Below are positions 27,085 to 37,929 of a stretch of DNA of 64,000 nucleotides, piece after piece (within the stretch, counting starts at the first letter, position 1; the number at the start of each line of letters is the position of its first letter). Location of the stretch: the NCBI GenBank assembly GCA_000467715.1, contig AJFK01001090.1, positions 62,001 through 126,000 of the forward strand, read 5' to 3'. The notes beneath the pieces are model-generated. The model had not been told where the DNA came from, ran no database searches, and saw only the letters and a program-made list of their open reading frames with translations. The stretch is from Hysterium pulicare CBS 123377 (Eukaryota; Ascomycota; Dothideomycetes; Hysteriales; Hysteriaceae). The position numbers and the translations under genes were made by a program.

Positions 27085-28258
27085 ATGCGCAATTCTCTAC
27101 GTTCCATATTGGCAACGCTGCCCTCGCTTGCACTTGCTCAGTCGTCGGGTGGAGAGGTCATTCCTATTACTGTTAATGGTATGTTGGGCATGTCGCTATG
27201 GAAAGTTCTAAATGCTAACTCTGACAGGATACATCACATCGATAACTCTGCCATACTGGCCCGCTCAGACTCCCGCCACAGCTCCTCTCACTGTTGTGCC
27301 GCCGCCCGAGCAAGTCTCTGGCGCTCTATCAAGTGCTGAGTCTGTTATCAACTCCATTGAAAGTAGCGCATATGCGTACTTGTCGACCGCCCCTTCAGGC
27401 GTGGTTCTCTACACAACAGAGGTCCCCGTCGTCATTCCCATTGGACCCCCTACCTCGGCGCCAGCATCCACCGGAAGCGAAGCCTCTTCCATTGCAGGCG
27501 GAAGCACTTTTGTCGCACCGAACCCAGCACCCTCATCGTGGAACGCCTACTCAGTCCTCAGTTCCGCACTAGCAACTTTCCCCTCATCTCTCATTCCCGC
27601 TCCGGCACCAAGCACAGCACCAGCCAGCTCCGCCGTTACATCTGGTCCGGTGACCACTGCTCCTGGATCAGTAACAGTCGTCGTTCCTGTTCCTATTCCA
27701 ACTGTGACTGGATCTTCGGCTCTAGGCAGCCTCGCCTCATCAATTGCCTCTTCAATCGCCAGCTCCCTAGCTAGTGAAAACACAGTCCCGGCATCCGCAG
27801 CCTCTAGCATCGCCTCCTCAATCGCTTCATCCCTCGCCAGTGAAGCCTCCACTATCCCCGTCATCGCAACTTCCGTAGCCTCTTCCCTCGCAAGCGGGGC
27901 ATCTAGCGTCGCCTCTAGCCTTGCCAGCGAAGCGTCAAGTCTAGCATCCAGCATCACAGCCGCCCCATCCAGCGCCCTAGCTTCCATATCCAGTGCCCTA
28001 GCTAGCGAAATCAGCTCGGTGAACTCTGTGCTTTCGAGTGAGCTAAGTAGCCTCACTGCTGCCGCGACTAGCTTAGTTTCATCGATTGAGAGCGCTGCAT
28101 CGAGTACACTCGCTACAGTTACGAGCTCAAGTTCGACTGCGGCGGGCAGCTCTGTGCCGCCTGCGCCGAGTGCGAGCCAGGGTGCTGGTGCGAGGAGGGA
28201 GTGGAATGGGATCGGTGTTGCGGTGGGTATGGGGTTGGGGGCTTTGATGGTGCTGTGA
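27085..28258 (+). CDS. Ala/Ser-rich GPI-anchored cell-surface protein
   Basis: Exons 27085-27178 and 27228-28258 give 374 residues. The N terminus is a signal peptide (MRNSLRSILATLPSLALAQS). A short conserved-looking stretch (VIPITVNGYITSITLPYW, VVLYTTEVPVVIPIG) is followed by about 230 residues of Ser/Ala/Thr/Pro sequence with repeated S-x-A-S-S blocks such as SLASSIASSIASSLASE, expected to be heavily O-glycosylated. The C terminus fits a GPI signal: small residues (SQGAGARREWNG) then a hydrophobic tail GIGVAVGMGLGALMVL. It is likely a wall or plasma-membrane protein; no enzymatic domain is visible. The tail style matches the CFEM protein at 50846-51763. Confidence 0.85.
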
Positions 28259-30423
28259 TAGATGAAGTGCTGGAGCTCTAATGTTCTTGTATATTCTTAT
28301 TCTCATGGGAGTATGGGCTTGATTTGGCTCTGGTGTTTCGGATGGGATGATATCATGGGTATGGGATATGTTTTATGGATTTAGATGATTGTCCATTTGG
28401 AGAGGGTTGAAGGAACCTGAAATGTTAATAGCTCCTTATGAGGCAGACAACTTACGTATTAGAGATAGTAATAATGTATATGAAACGTTCAATACTTCAA
28501 CTTTCATAACTTTGGTGAGAGGGGTCTCAAAATTCTTGGTTTAGAAGCTTTGCTTATGTAATTGCCAAGATATGACCTGCATCTTCTTAACGCTGAACCT
28601 TCGTCATCCTTCCTCCGTCCTCCTTTCTTCATATTTCCATCGATCACGACAGACCTTACGAGGGCAATCGGTATGATAGCAAGGCGTCTATGTCAAACTT
28701 CCTTCCACCTTCCAACAGCTGTCAGATGGGGCCTAAAAACGTCATGGAAGGCCGATAGTAGGTACGGCGAGTAATGGCTGATCAAATTTGATATGAAGGC
28801 AACCCAAGCCTTAAAGTTTAGGAACAATCTTTAGGCTCGGCGCGCCGGTAAGATGGAAAAATTGAAAGCTATAACCTAACAATCATTCCATGAAGCTCTC
28901 TCGATAAGTTGCGTTTCCTTTTCTCCACGGTCAACTCTCAGCTCGCCTCTGCTATCGCCATCAAAATTGGATGCTCATGGCCTCTCAATTCTGATTAAAA
29001 CCTTCTACAAATTTTCATAAGCCATATCATAGCTATGATTCAGTGGGCCTCTTTCTCTAGCCCCTCACTTGACTGAACATCACGGTTTCTTTGCAGTTTA
29101 CACTTCCCGTCCTTGAAAAATGACCTCCAGGTATCATCACAAGTTCACTAAATTGATCTACATGATTGCGCCTCAGAAAATGGGCCAAACAGAGCTATTA
29201 TCACATGCCGAGGAAAGGCGGGCGTGGCGGTCAGGAACGGGAAGTGACGTTTACCCGGCACAGGTTTTGGAATTCAATCACTGCGATCTCATTATGCACT
29301 CTCAGATGGGGACACACTGCACACATTCACAACTACAATAGCTTGCTGGCTCCTCTCGCCAACTCAAACTCTACGACTACCACCCAGCATCCAGTATATC
29401 TTCAGTTAAGACCACAGCGGGATATCTTCTTTAAGCTCTTACTCTAGTCTAGGATCCAAACCACGCCTTTACGGGTTTCCTTCCGCAACACTTCTCTACT
29501 ACCATAACTACTCCTCTCAGAGCACAGCTTGACTCCCTCCCCACAGCTCATACACACTTTCTTGACTGGTTGCATACCGAACAAATATTTGTTTGGGTCT
29601 ACTTCTTCTCCAGATCCAGATCCCTTTCGCGCTCTCATTCTCAACTCTACTGTTCCCTACAACAGCTCCACTACGACAACATCTCTACCAATTAATTTCA
29701 CCCTCGTTGGATCCTTGAAGCGAAACCTTTTCTTCCGGAGCACAAGGTCAAACAGATTGCTACAGCGTGATCAGTTGATACGAAGTGTCGACTAGTCTCT
29801 TCAACTTGTAGGTCTTCAATTGAGTAAGTTAGCCTCCTCTCTTCAATTAAAACCCCAAAATCCCCGGAAACCCCCTTTTCGGACCTTCCCAGAAATTCCA
29901 CCCCAGCCAGCCAAAACTTATGCAGGAACAATTTGGGGCGTCATAGTGACCCCCCAATCTCCTCATATCGGGCACTTGCATCAGCCTTCCCTGCCCTTGC
30001 CTAGCATCACCTAGCATACATGTTGTCTTTGCAAATGGAATCGACCATCTCACCTTCCTTTATGCGCACATTGCTGGCATTCGTTTTCTCTACGATTGCG
30101 TGACTGACTTCACCTCTCCCATAGTCCGCACTCTTCGTGGCTATGCTCCGTGGATGACTACCAGTGATAATCTTCGGCACCGACATTTCGGAACCATCGC
30201 CCTAGTCGGACTTCACTCCACTCCTTGGTTACATCTCCCACTCCCGCTTCGTGCTTCTGGGAACTGCCCTCACGTGCTCACCGCCCAATCTTCTGAGCAT
30301 CGCGAAGCATTTTGATAACTTATCCGCTTCTCCAAATCATCTCTAAACGGACCTGGTATCGATCTTTTATCTTGCTACGCATTCGTGCGATCACTCAACA
30401 ATTCGATTGTCGACACTACCTCG
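28259..30423. other. Long intergenic region and probable 5' leader
   Basis: 2.16 kb without a credible coding frame. The half nearest the next gene (about 29450-30420) is markedly C/T-rich on the plus strand and free of long frames, which suggests a long 5' leader or promoter for the triple-zinc-cluster gene. Several ATGs occur in it, so upstream small frames are likely. Confidence 0.45.
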
Positions 30424-32625
30424 ATGTCTGCTATGACAATGTCTCAAATTAAGTTTCCACCATTTGATTCGGATACTGGCGATCCCTCTTTCTTTATGAA
30501 TGAATCCCAAGGCAATTTCGACATGGACATGGAGGATAACGCGCAGCCTCTTTTCGGAGATGGTGGAGGCACACAGACTCTCTTCGGGAACGGAGAAGGA
30601 ACGCAGTCCGACTGGAACTTCAATAACCTTGAGCCTCCTGCAGAAAGACTTAGCGATATGGATATATCTCAAGACCTTCACGAGCCTAACGAATCGCAAC
30701 AGGACCGAAGGCCAGCTCCGGATGATGATTCATCTTTTGAGCCCACTGGACCCTATGGCCGAGATTCCTCAAGTCCATACAGCCACCAGGGCGGTTCCTC
30801 ATCTCTACATGTCCCATCTCCATTTGAGTCGCCATACGAGCTACGGCCCAAGACGAAGCTGACCTTAAAAACTTGGTTCGATCAAGATGAATCGGGAAAT
30901 TATGATCCAGTTGAAGACGCAAAAAGCGCCCGTCTTGAAATGACAAAGAGAAGAAAGGCGTCAACGCGCAACGTCAAAGCACGAGCACGCAAGAAACTCA
31001 AACGACCGAAGAAGATTGTACAATTCCAGTTTTTGTCTGCAGCTGCATTCGATGTCCTCGGGAAGGCTGCAGATAACTGGCCTGATGGATGGTCGAACCT
31101 TTCTGATGATGAGGCATCGCAAGAAAACCCTATTCGACGACAGAAGGCGGTGCAATATGCTCCCCAGGTCCCAATTTTGGATCCAGCAAATGATCTCGAT
31201 GATCTTACGGGCCATCCCCTCGCGAGAGGATGCGTTACTTGTCGTAGATATCGCCAACCATGTTCAATGACCAACGGCGGCTCCTGGCCCTGCCAGGAAT
31301 GTATCGAAGATAACCAGATCATGACTTGTCAATTCCTTATTGCTCCAAAAGTCAAGGGAATCTGTCGGTCATGCGAAAGCAAGGATCTTTATTGCTCCTT
31401 CGTTAGCGGCGGCACTCAAGAAGGAGACTGCCAACAGTGCATGGAAACGCAAGGAAAGGTTCTGTGCGTTGCTGGACCAGCACCGGGGCATGAGTATGTC
31501 CGAGCGTCCATGGACCTGCTTTGCGGTGAGGACCGCAAGTATACCTCTTGCACGGCGTGTCGTCAAGCAAAGAAGCGGTGTTCGTTAAAGCGAAAGTCCG
31601 ATAAACCTCCTTGCGGCTCTTGCAAAAAGGCGGGCATCGGATGCACTTTCACTGACATTGAGAAGCCTCACCGCCAAGAAAAGCCTTTAGGCCGAGGCAA
31701 CACCCAAAGATCTGGTGATGGTGGAGAGAGCCTGCCCACGTCTCAACCAGTCCCTGAGCCGAAGAGGTTGACTTATGCTGATTTTGGTTGTACTGAGGAA
31801 GAGGAAGACGAGGATCAACAGCCAGAACGTCCACGATCGCCGACACCTGAGATGATGATGGCCGATAAGGATGGCCACCAAGGTCGAACGACAAATATTA
31901 TAACCTCATTCGCCCATCCCATCACTTTCGCATTCATTACGACCCCAGATCGCGAAGAAGGCTGTAGCTTCTGCCAAAACGCGGTGTTTGGTATAATGGG
32001 ACACTCTGAGCACAAGATCCTTGTCCTCGAGTGGTCGAACGGACTGGGTTACACCGAGTTGATGACAGGACATTACACTAACCACGGACCGACAACAATG
32101 TGCACCGATTGCACGATGTCTCGCCTACAAATTATCTCCTGTGGATACCACAAAGTCAGACGTGACTCACGTGCGGACGAGATCCTGAACCAAGACATCG
32201 ACGAAGCCGCCGAACAACTCCACCTCTGCAAGCCGCGGTCCGAAGCCGGAAAGAAAGAAATGAGCCGCTGGTGTAGTCTCTGCTTCGGGCTCGCGACGTA
32301 CAAATGCTGCACGCCCACGGAGCTTATGGCGCTTGAGGCAGACGAGGATGATGAGGAAAGCAAGAAAGTCATCGGTTGCGGTCTTCGATTGTGCGACGAG
32401 TGCCATGTCAGGTTCCGCGAGGAGTTTGATGGTGTCTTGAATGATATGACGGAGGTTGTCGATGGAGAGCAGAAGTCGAGAAAGGATGGAGAGCAAGAGA
32501 TTGATGCTCCTATTTATCGAGCTGATGTAGGGTTTTTGGGTGAGGGAGGTTTGCTTTACAAGAATATGCAGGCGGAGCTTGCTCAACTTGAGGAGGTGGA
32601 TGAGATGGAGGAGATGGAAGAGTGA
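30424..32625 (+). CDS. Protein with three tandem Zn2Cys6-type clusters and a C-terminal Cys-rich region
   Basis: Single exon, 733 residues from the ATG at 30424. The N-terminal 170 residues are acidic and disordered. A basic stretch (TKRRKASTRNVKARARKKLK) looks like a nuclear signal. Three clusters follow, all fitting the Zn2Cys6 spacing: CX2CX6CX9CX2CX8C (CVTCRRYRQPC...), CX2CX6CX11CX2CX8C (CRSCESKDLYC...) and CX2CX6CX10CX2CX6C (CTACRQAKKRC...). The third is the most typical DNA-binding type, with basic residues between Cys 2 and Cys 3. After an acidic linker, a second region carries further CxxC pairs (CSFC, CTDC, CSLC, CDEC) plus CGYH and CH, suggesting another zinc fold. The last residues are Glu-rich. 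Transcription regulation is likely, since the fold is a fungal DNA-binding type, but targets are unknown. The fungal-specific middle homology region is not evident. Confidence 0.85.
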   Translation: MSAMTMSQIKFPPFDSDTGDPSFFMNESQGNFDMDMEDNAQPLFGDGGGTQTLFGNGEGTQSDWNFNNLEPPAERLSDMDISQDLHEPNESQQDRRPAPDDDSSFEPTGPYGRDSSSPYSHQGGSSSLHVPSPFESPYELRPKTKLTLKTWFDQDESGNYDPVEDAKSARLEMTKRRKASTRNVKARARKKLKRPKKIVQFQFLSAAAFDVLGKAADNWPDGWSNLSDDEASQENPIRRQKAVQYAPQVPILDPANDLDDLTGHPLARGCVTCRRYRQPCSMTNGGSWPCQECIEDNQIMTCQFLIAPKVKGICRSCESKDLYCSFVSGGTQEGDCQQCMETQGKVLCVAGPAPGHEYVRASMDLLCGEDRKYTSCTACRQAKKRCSLKRKSDKPPCGSCKKAGIGCTFTDIEKPHRQEKPLGRGNTQRSGDGGESLPTSQPVPEPKRLTYADFGCTEEEEDEDQQPERPRSPTPEMMMADKDGHQGRTTNIITSFAHPITFAFITTPDREEGCSFCQNAVFGIMGHSEHKILVLEWSNGLGYTELMTGHYTNHGPTTMCTDCTMSRLQIISCGYHKVRRDSRADEILNQDIDEAAEQLHLCKPRSEAGKKEMSRWCSLCFGLATYKCCTPTELMALEADEDDEESKKVIGCGLRLCDECHVRFREEFDGVLNDMTEVVDGEQKSRKDGEQEIDAPIYRADVGFLGEGGLLYKNMQAELAQLEEVDEMEEMEE

Positions 32626-33496
32626 GTTTCCCACGGTAGATGGATTATGGTAAGTTTTCGGACGGCGTTTGATAAGGCGGCGGAGTCTTTACGAAGCGCA
32701 CGTTCGATCTATTCTCCTCACGAATAGGATCGGCTGGGTTCCAACTACTTTCTTCCATTTCCCGGCGGCTTTCCGGTCATATATATATCCCCATGGTTTT
32801 GCATTTTTGGACCGGCACCGTGAGGTGATCAGATTGGTTTTGGGTTTCGATTTTCCTTCTCGAAGGTCTGCTACTCTTCATTTCTTTCAAAAGTTTCTTC
32901 TAGCAAAACTATCAAGTTCTTGATTCATTTCGGAATCTTGGTAAGTTAAGGCAGTCCATTTGGCTTTCATTTTTACCTCACCTTTGAATGGCCGAACTGA
33001 TCTGGATTGAATTGACATCTTATCCATATTTGGGCTTATCATTCTGAGGGTCCCTTTTGTTTGACAAAACTTCATATTATTGATATTGCAATAGTTGGAG
33101 TGAATAGCATCAACAGTCTTGATCGGCTTTCGCTTGGCAATTGAGGGCGTGAATCATATGGCATGAAGTGAGTTCTCCATTTGGTTAGCCGACATGTTAT
33201 CGATAGCGCGTGACCCTGAAACCTGCTTAACCAAGAACAACACCAATATACAACAACTCCATCCTGATCCTCGATCTTACTCACCCATGCACGTTGAACT
33301 TCAGTCCCCTCTTAGGGCGAAGTGTGAACTTTATTTGTAAAATACTACATTCGGGCAATCCTATGGGTTATCTTCAATAGCCATCCTCTGCGCAGAGGAT
33401 GTTCGAACTTTCCCTGGGCTGTACGGATCAATTTGGGCTTGGTACAGGACCCTGAGATGGCCATATCCCACATAGCTTATGCCTATCAACCGTTTT
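32626..33496. other. Intergenic, convergent 3' ends
   Basis: 0.87 kb between two convergent genes. AT-rich, with no reading frame I would defend. Confidence 0.5.
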
Positions 33497-34966
33497 CTAC
33501 TCCACGAAAGGGGTCTCCTCGGGGCGTTCAGCCTGAGGGGTAATCCTAGCAAGGTGCCTTCGCTGGCCATCGTCCCAATCTAAGATGGCGGAGTGGGCGG
33601 TAACACGGTTCTAAGAAATCCTCAGATCATTTAACGCGTACAGGCATGGTTAAAACTTACATCCCAGACAACCACAGTTCCAGGAGCCCATTTCACTCGG
33701 GCCTGGAAATCTTGACCTTTCGCGATGTGGTCATAGAGGAAGTTCAGGAGGTAATCGCTTTCCTCTTTCTTGAAGCCTACGATTCGGCGGGTGACTAATT
33801 CATGTTAGTACATTTCTGACAACGATAGTTCAGAATATTTACATTGTGGGTTCACGTAAAGCGCTTTCTCTCCAGTCGCCTTTGCATTCGTCAGTTCGCT
33901 CTTCAATTTGCCTAGATGGCCACTATGAGCAACAAGTTTCAACTTACTGGATGAGTTCGAACAAGAGGGTGGACATTGGAGACAGCTTCACGCCTTACGA
34001 TTCCGCCTTTACCCTTGCTAGTAGCGGCCTGTTCAACCGCTGAAGCGGGACATGTTAGTGCGAGGTCAAGGTACCATCGAGCAGGAGTCACCTACCAGAA
34101 TGGATCGCCTTCAAACCATGTAGCCGCTTTCGGAACTCTGGCGAGAGTCTCCGATATGCCTCCGCCTGGTTGGCAAAGAGAGTGTCACCTCCGGCAGCTG
34201 GTCCATCCAACAAATATAAAAAGGTCGTCCCAGGTGGCTGTTGCTCATAAGTCACGTCCGAGTGCCACGTTACCGAGTTGGTTCGTTCTTCAAAGAAGTC
34301 CCTGGCGGTGGTATCCTCAGCTCCGCGATGAACGAGATGAACTTCTGGGTGCCCGGCGGGCGCTCCAGATGTTGGGTGGATATGGTGCCGGCCAAAGTAG
34401 CCTCCAATGTCGAGGGCTTCTCCAATTGGCAGATCGGCGAAGTCTTGGTCTCGGAATGCTGCATCAACACGATCAATGACTATCCGATGTTCTGGAAGCA
34501 TTTAATTGATTACGTACCGACGACTTTCTTTTGTGCTACGAAGAGAGCGAGTTCATCCTTTCCCTTGTCGGTCAACTTGCTCAGTTGTACACCATGAATT
34601 TCAGCTCCAATGTTCGCAGTAAGCTCGACCAACTTGGCATTTTCGAGGAGGTGCGGGAAAGTTGGATCAGCATCTTTGCCGTGCTCTTTATGGACAAACG
34701 GTTGAAGAGGCGAGTACCTGCCGTTGGATGTAAGCAGCTGAATCCTGATCTGTACCGAGTGGATGGTTCGCTTACTTTTTCTCCGAATCCCATGTTGGGA
34801 GGTAGTTGGGATATTTGGCAGGCGGCTGCTTCGCGGTGCCTTTCAACTCTACATCTGGCTTAAAGGCCTTCGGGCCTCCATTAAATGCCTCCTTGTATTG
34901 TCCAGTTCCAATTTCCTTCTTGAAGGTTACTGCCGGTTGTGCAGTTTCAACAAGAGCAGGGGCCAT
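33497..34966 (-). CDS. JLP1: Alpha-ketoglutarate-dependent sulfonate/taurine dioxygenase (TauD/JLP1-like)
   Basis: Seven exons by hand: 34966-34776, 34717-34518, 34458-34096, 34039-33948, 33879-33843, 33794-33661 and 33610-33497. Frame holds throughout, giving 376 residues. TauD-family enzymes use Fe(II), O2 and 2-oxoglutarate to hydroxylate a sulfonate, which falls apart to an aldehyde and sulfite. The Fe ligands are visible: H and D in SVTWHSDVTYE, and the distal His in NRVTAHSAILDW; the 2-oxoglutarate-binding Arg lies in RRHLARITPQ. GEALDIGGYFGRHHIHPTSG and DGPAAGGDTLFANQAEAY are family landmarks. Cytosolic, no targeting signal. It is divergent from a Dal5/Soa1-type permease, which supports a role in sulfur supply. 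Yeast JLP1 is the named relative; a different substrate such as another sulfonate or sulfate ester is possible. Confidence 0.92.
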
Positions 34967-35240
34967 GACGAATTTTCGGATCTATTGCTTAGATATCTGC
35001 AGATTCTGATTGTTCTGAGATTTTCTATCCTCACACGCTTTATCTACGAAGCTTAAATACTACGAGCTCTTCAATCGTCGGATAGCACGGCATTAGTAGT
35101 ACATCATTCTTTGACGTTTGCCCAGGTGGCAATCATTTGTTCGACACCCCGCTCTATAGATCCTACTCCAGATGCCAGCCTTGCAGCGATCGAGGACTAC
35201 CAAGAATGTCTCTCGGGTAGCATTCAATCAGCAGCCGTGT

Positions 35241-35251
35241 TGATGGCATCA
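35241..35251. promoter_or_regulatory. Palindromic CYS3/Met4-like site
   Basis: TGATGGCATCA is a perfect inverted repeat around one base. ATGGCATCAA, starting at 35243, matches nine of ten positions of ATGRYRYCAT, the site of the Neurospora sulfur regulator CYS3. Its place between two sulfonate genes makes sulfur control plausible; binding is inferred. Confidence 0.45.
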
Positions 35252-35569
35252 ATTCAGGCATGCGATGTCGAATCCTGCGGGAAGGGATTTGTATGGTGGA
35301 AAGCCAATCATAATAGATATCTCTTATCAGCATGCAGGATCTTCTCCACTCCTGACGTCCATCTGTTTCATACTGGTACGTTGTGAGGCAGGCGATGCTG
35401 TGCTCCCTTTCCAAGCACGTCAAGTACTTGGGCCAATCACGCAATTTCACGAGCCGCCTCGCCAAACCAACAACAGTCAAGCGAGTAGACCTTTCGGCTT
35501 TCCTCCCTCTGTATTTACTCCACCACAGCAGTTCATCATGAAGCCCGGTTCTGACGTGCTATGATCGCC

Positions 35570-35595
35570 AACATGGAACCGCAACATGGAACCGC
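35570..35595 (+). repeat. 13-base tandem duplication
   Basis: CAACATGGAACCG occurs twice in immediate succession within the divergent promoter. No function is apparent. Confidence 0.8.
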
Positions 35596-35656
35596 CGCAT
35601 GGTGTTGACCCAGCTCATGCCGCATTTTTATGTGTAGTTGGGATCCACTCCAGATA

Positions 35657-35667
35657 TCATGGCATGA
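35657..35667. promoter_or_regulatory. Perfect 11-base palindrome
   Basis: TCATGGCATGA has five-base arms inverted around a G, sharing the GGCAT core of the site at 35241. It does not fit the CYS3 consensus as closely, so it may be chance or a different half-site arrangement. Confidence 0.3.
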
Positions 35668-35795
35668 GCCTAGAGAGCATTTACTCTTCTTGATAGGCTT
35701 GCTTCACCTTCTTTTCTTTTAGTTCATCGAACTTTTATCTTTACATGGCGTTTCTGGCTTCATCGTCTTTGAGTTAGAGATCGAAGAACTGCATC

Positions 35796-35805
35796 ACGAC
35801 ATCAT
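35796..35805. promoter_or_regulatory. CYS3-like site near the permease start
   Basis: ACGACATCAT matches nine of ten positions of the palindromic consensus ATGRYRYCAT. It lies about 105 bases upstream of the permease ATG, a good distance for an activator site. Confidence 0.4.
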
Positions 35806-35910
35806 ATGTCCATAGTTCTGGGTTGTTGTATAAGAAGTCGTACCTAAAAGCTTATTCGACTTTTAATTTAGCAACAGGTCACCAGTCTAGACCAAGGCCT
35901 CTACTGCAAG

Positions 35911-37929
35911 ATGGATCTTCCTTTGGGTGTCCCCCCTGATGTCCCCAAGGCCGACTTCGAGAAGTTCGAGCCCACCGAGTCGGAATCGTCAACGCCACCA
36001 AACGGAAAGACTCCTGGCCGAATTACGTTCGCTACCAGTGGCTTGAGCCCCTACTACAAACCAATCGATAGTTATGAAGGTCGACATCGTTACGATCCGA
36101 GTTTCGAGTGGGAGCGAGAAGAGGAGAGAAGGGTGGTCAGGAAGGTACAGACTCATTGTGTCAGCTGTGAAGCATTGATACTGATCGACGGCAGATTGAC
36201 TATAAAATTTGCACCTGGGTGTGCTTGATGTTCTTCTCCTTGCAGCTCGACCGCGGGAACATTTCACAAGCACTCAGTGATAACATGCTTAAGGACCTGC
36301 ACATGAACACCAATGATTACAATTGGGGACAGACAATTTTCTATATCACCTTTCTGTTTGCGGAATTGCCTTCGCAGTTAGTCAGTAAGAAAATTGGACC
36401 CGACAATTGGATTCCTATCCAAATGGTAGGTTCTTGGAGAATATGTTACTGAAGGTGACTAACATGGTGATCAGGTATCGTGGAGTCTTGTTGCAAGTAT
36501 GCAGGCTTTTTTGAGTGGCCGTTCGTCTTTCTTCGCGTGTCGAGCGCTGCTTGGGCTCATCGAGGGTGGATTTATTCCCGACAATATCCTCTACCTCAGC
36601 TACTTCTACACTGGTTCAGAACTACCGGCAAGACTTAGCTGGTTCTGGGTCTCCTACCAATCTACCCAGATTGTCTCCGCTTTTTTTGCCTATGGCATTC
36701 TTCATCTTCGAGGTCACAATGGTTTAGCAGGATGGGTAGGCGCTCTCTTCCGCTTGTTTTGATTTTCAATCACTAAGTTTTTCCCCCAGCGCTGGCTGTT
36801 TGCTCTCGAGGGAATGTTGACAGGCCTCATCGGCGTCGTATCCTGGTTCTACCTCCCGCCATCACCGACCCAAACGAAGAGCAAGTTCCGCGGCAAAGAT
36901 GGATGGTTCAATGAGCATGAGGAGAAGATTAGTAAGTCTCTTGAAGTCGAAGTTTCCGAATATTCGTGCTTACGTGTAGAAGTGGTGAATAGGATTCTTC
37001 GGGACGACCCATCGAAAGGCGACATGCATAACCGCCAAGCGATTTCCCCACGCATGCTGTGGGACTGCCTCAAAGACTACCACATGTGGCCAATCTACCT
37101 GATTGGGCTTACGTGGACCATTCCTACTATGCCCATGGCCGCCTACTTGACGCTACAGCTCAAAGCCATCGGTTTCACCACATTCGAGACCAATTTACTC
37201 ACTGTACGTACGCCCCCCTTATCACTCAACAACCCATCCACTAACACATCCTCCAGATTCCCGCCTACGTTCTCTTCATAATCCAACTCTTGATATGGAC
37301 CTGGGTCTCGGAAAAAATAAACCAACGCTTCCTCGTCGGTCTACTCTCTCAAATCTGGGTGCTTCCCCTTCTAATCGCGCTCGAACTCATCCCAGCATCC
37401 ACTTCCCATTGGTCCAAATGGGCTCTCTCGACCCTCGTAGTCGGGTACCCGTACGTCCACGCCATTCTCGTTGCTATTACGAGCAGGAACGCGGGGACTG
37501 TGAGGACACGAACGGTGGCATCCGCGCTGTACAACATGATGGTGCAGACCAGTAATATCATTAGTCAGAACATCTACCGGGACGATGATAAACCGATGTA
37601 TAGACGGGGGAATAAGGTTCTGATTGGAATTTGTGTTTATAACTTTGTCTTGTTTATCGGGGCTAAGATCTTTTATTCGAGAGTCAATAGGTATGTTGAC
37701 TACATTCTTTGCTTGATTAAGGCAACATTTCATGATGATGACATAAACTGACGGTTTGGGCTATAGTAAACGCGAGAAGACTTGGAATGCGATGAGTCAT
37801 GAGGAGAAAGAGCATTATCTGGCGACCACGAAGGATAAGGGGAATAAACGGTACGTCACGCATCTTCCACCGATCAGTGTTTTGGATACTAATCAGTGGT
37901 CTAGGCTCGACTTCCGCTTCGCACATTGA
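35911..37929 (+). CDS. SOA1: MFS anion:cation symporter, Dal5/Soa1-type (probable sulfonate/inorganic sulfur permease)
   Basis: Eight exons by hand: 35911-36144, 36195-36425, 36475-36735, 36790-36931, 36980-37203, 37257-37690, 37767-37850 and 37905-37929. They join in frame to 544 residues. Family landmarks are CLMFFSLQLDRGNISQAL in the first helix, LPSQLVSKKIGPDNWIP, RALLGLIEGGFIPD, and GWFNEHEEKI before IKVVNRILRDDPSKGDM, typical of the Dal5 branch of the anion:cation symporter family. About 12 membrane segments are expected, at the plasma membrane. Dal5-branch members carry allantoate, pantothenate, nicotinate and similar anions; yeast Soa1 carries sulfonates, sulfate, sulfite and thiosulfate. 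The divergent sulfonate dioxygenase favours that last role, but the substrate is inferred from the neighbour, not the sequence alone. Confidence 0.88.

Larger units (their letters stand above)
34967..35910. other. Shared divergent promoter of the sulfonate pair
   Basis: 944 bases between the two start codons. It holds three palindromic sites listed separately and an exact 13-base tandem duplication (CAACATGGAACCG, 35570-35595). One plus-strand frame at 35111-35386 is unlike any known protein and is taken as chance. Confidence 0.7.
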
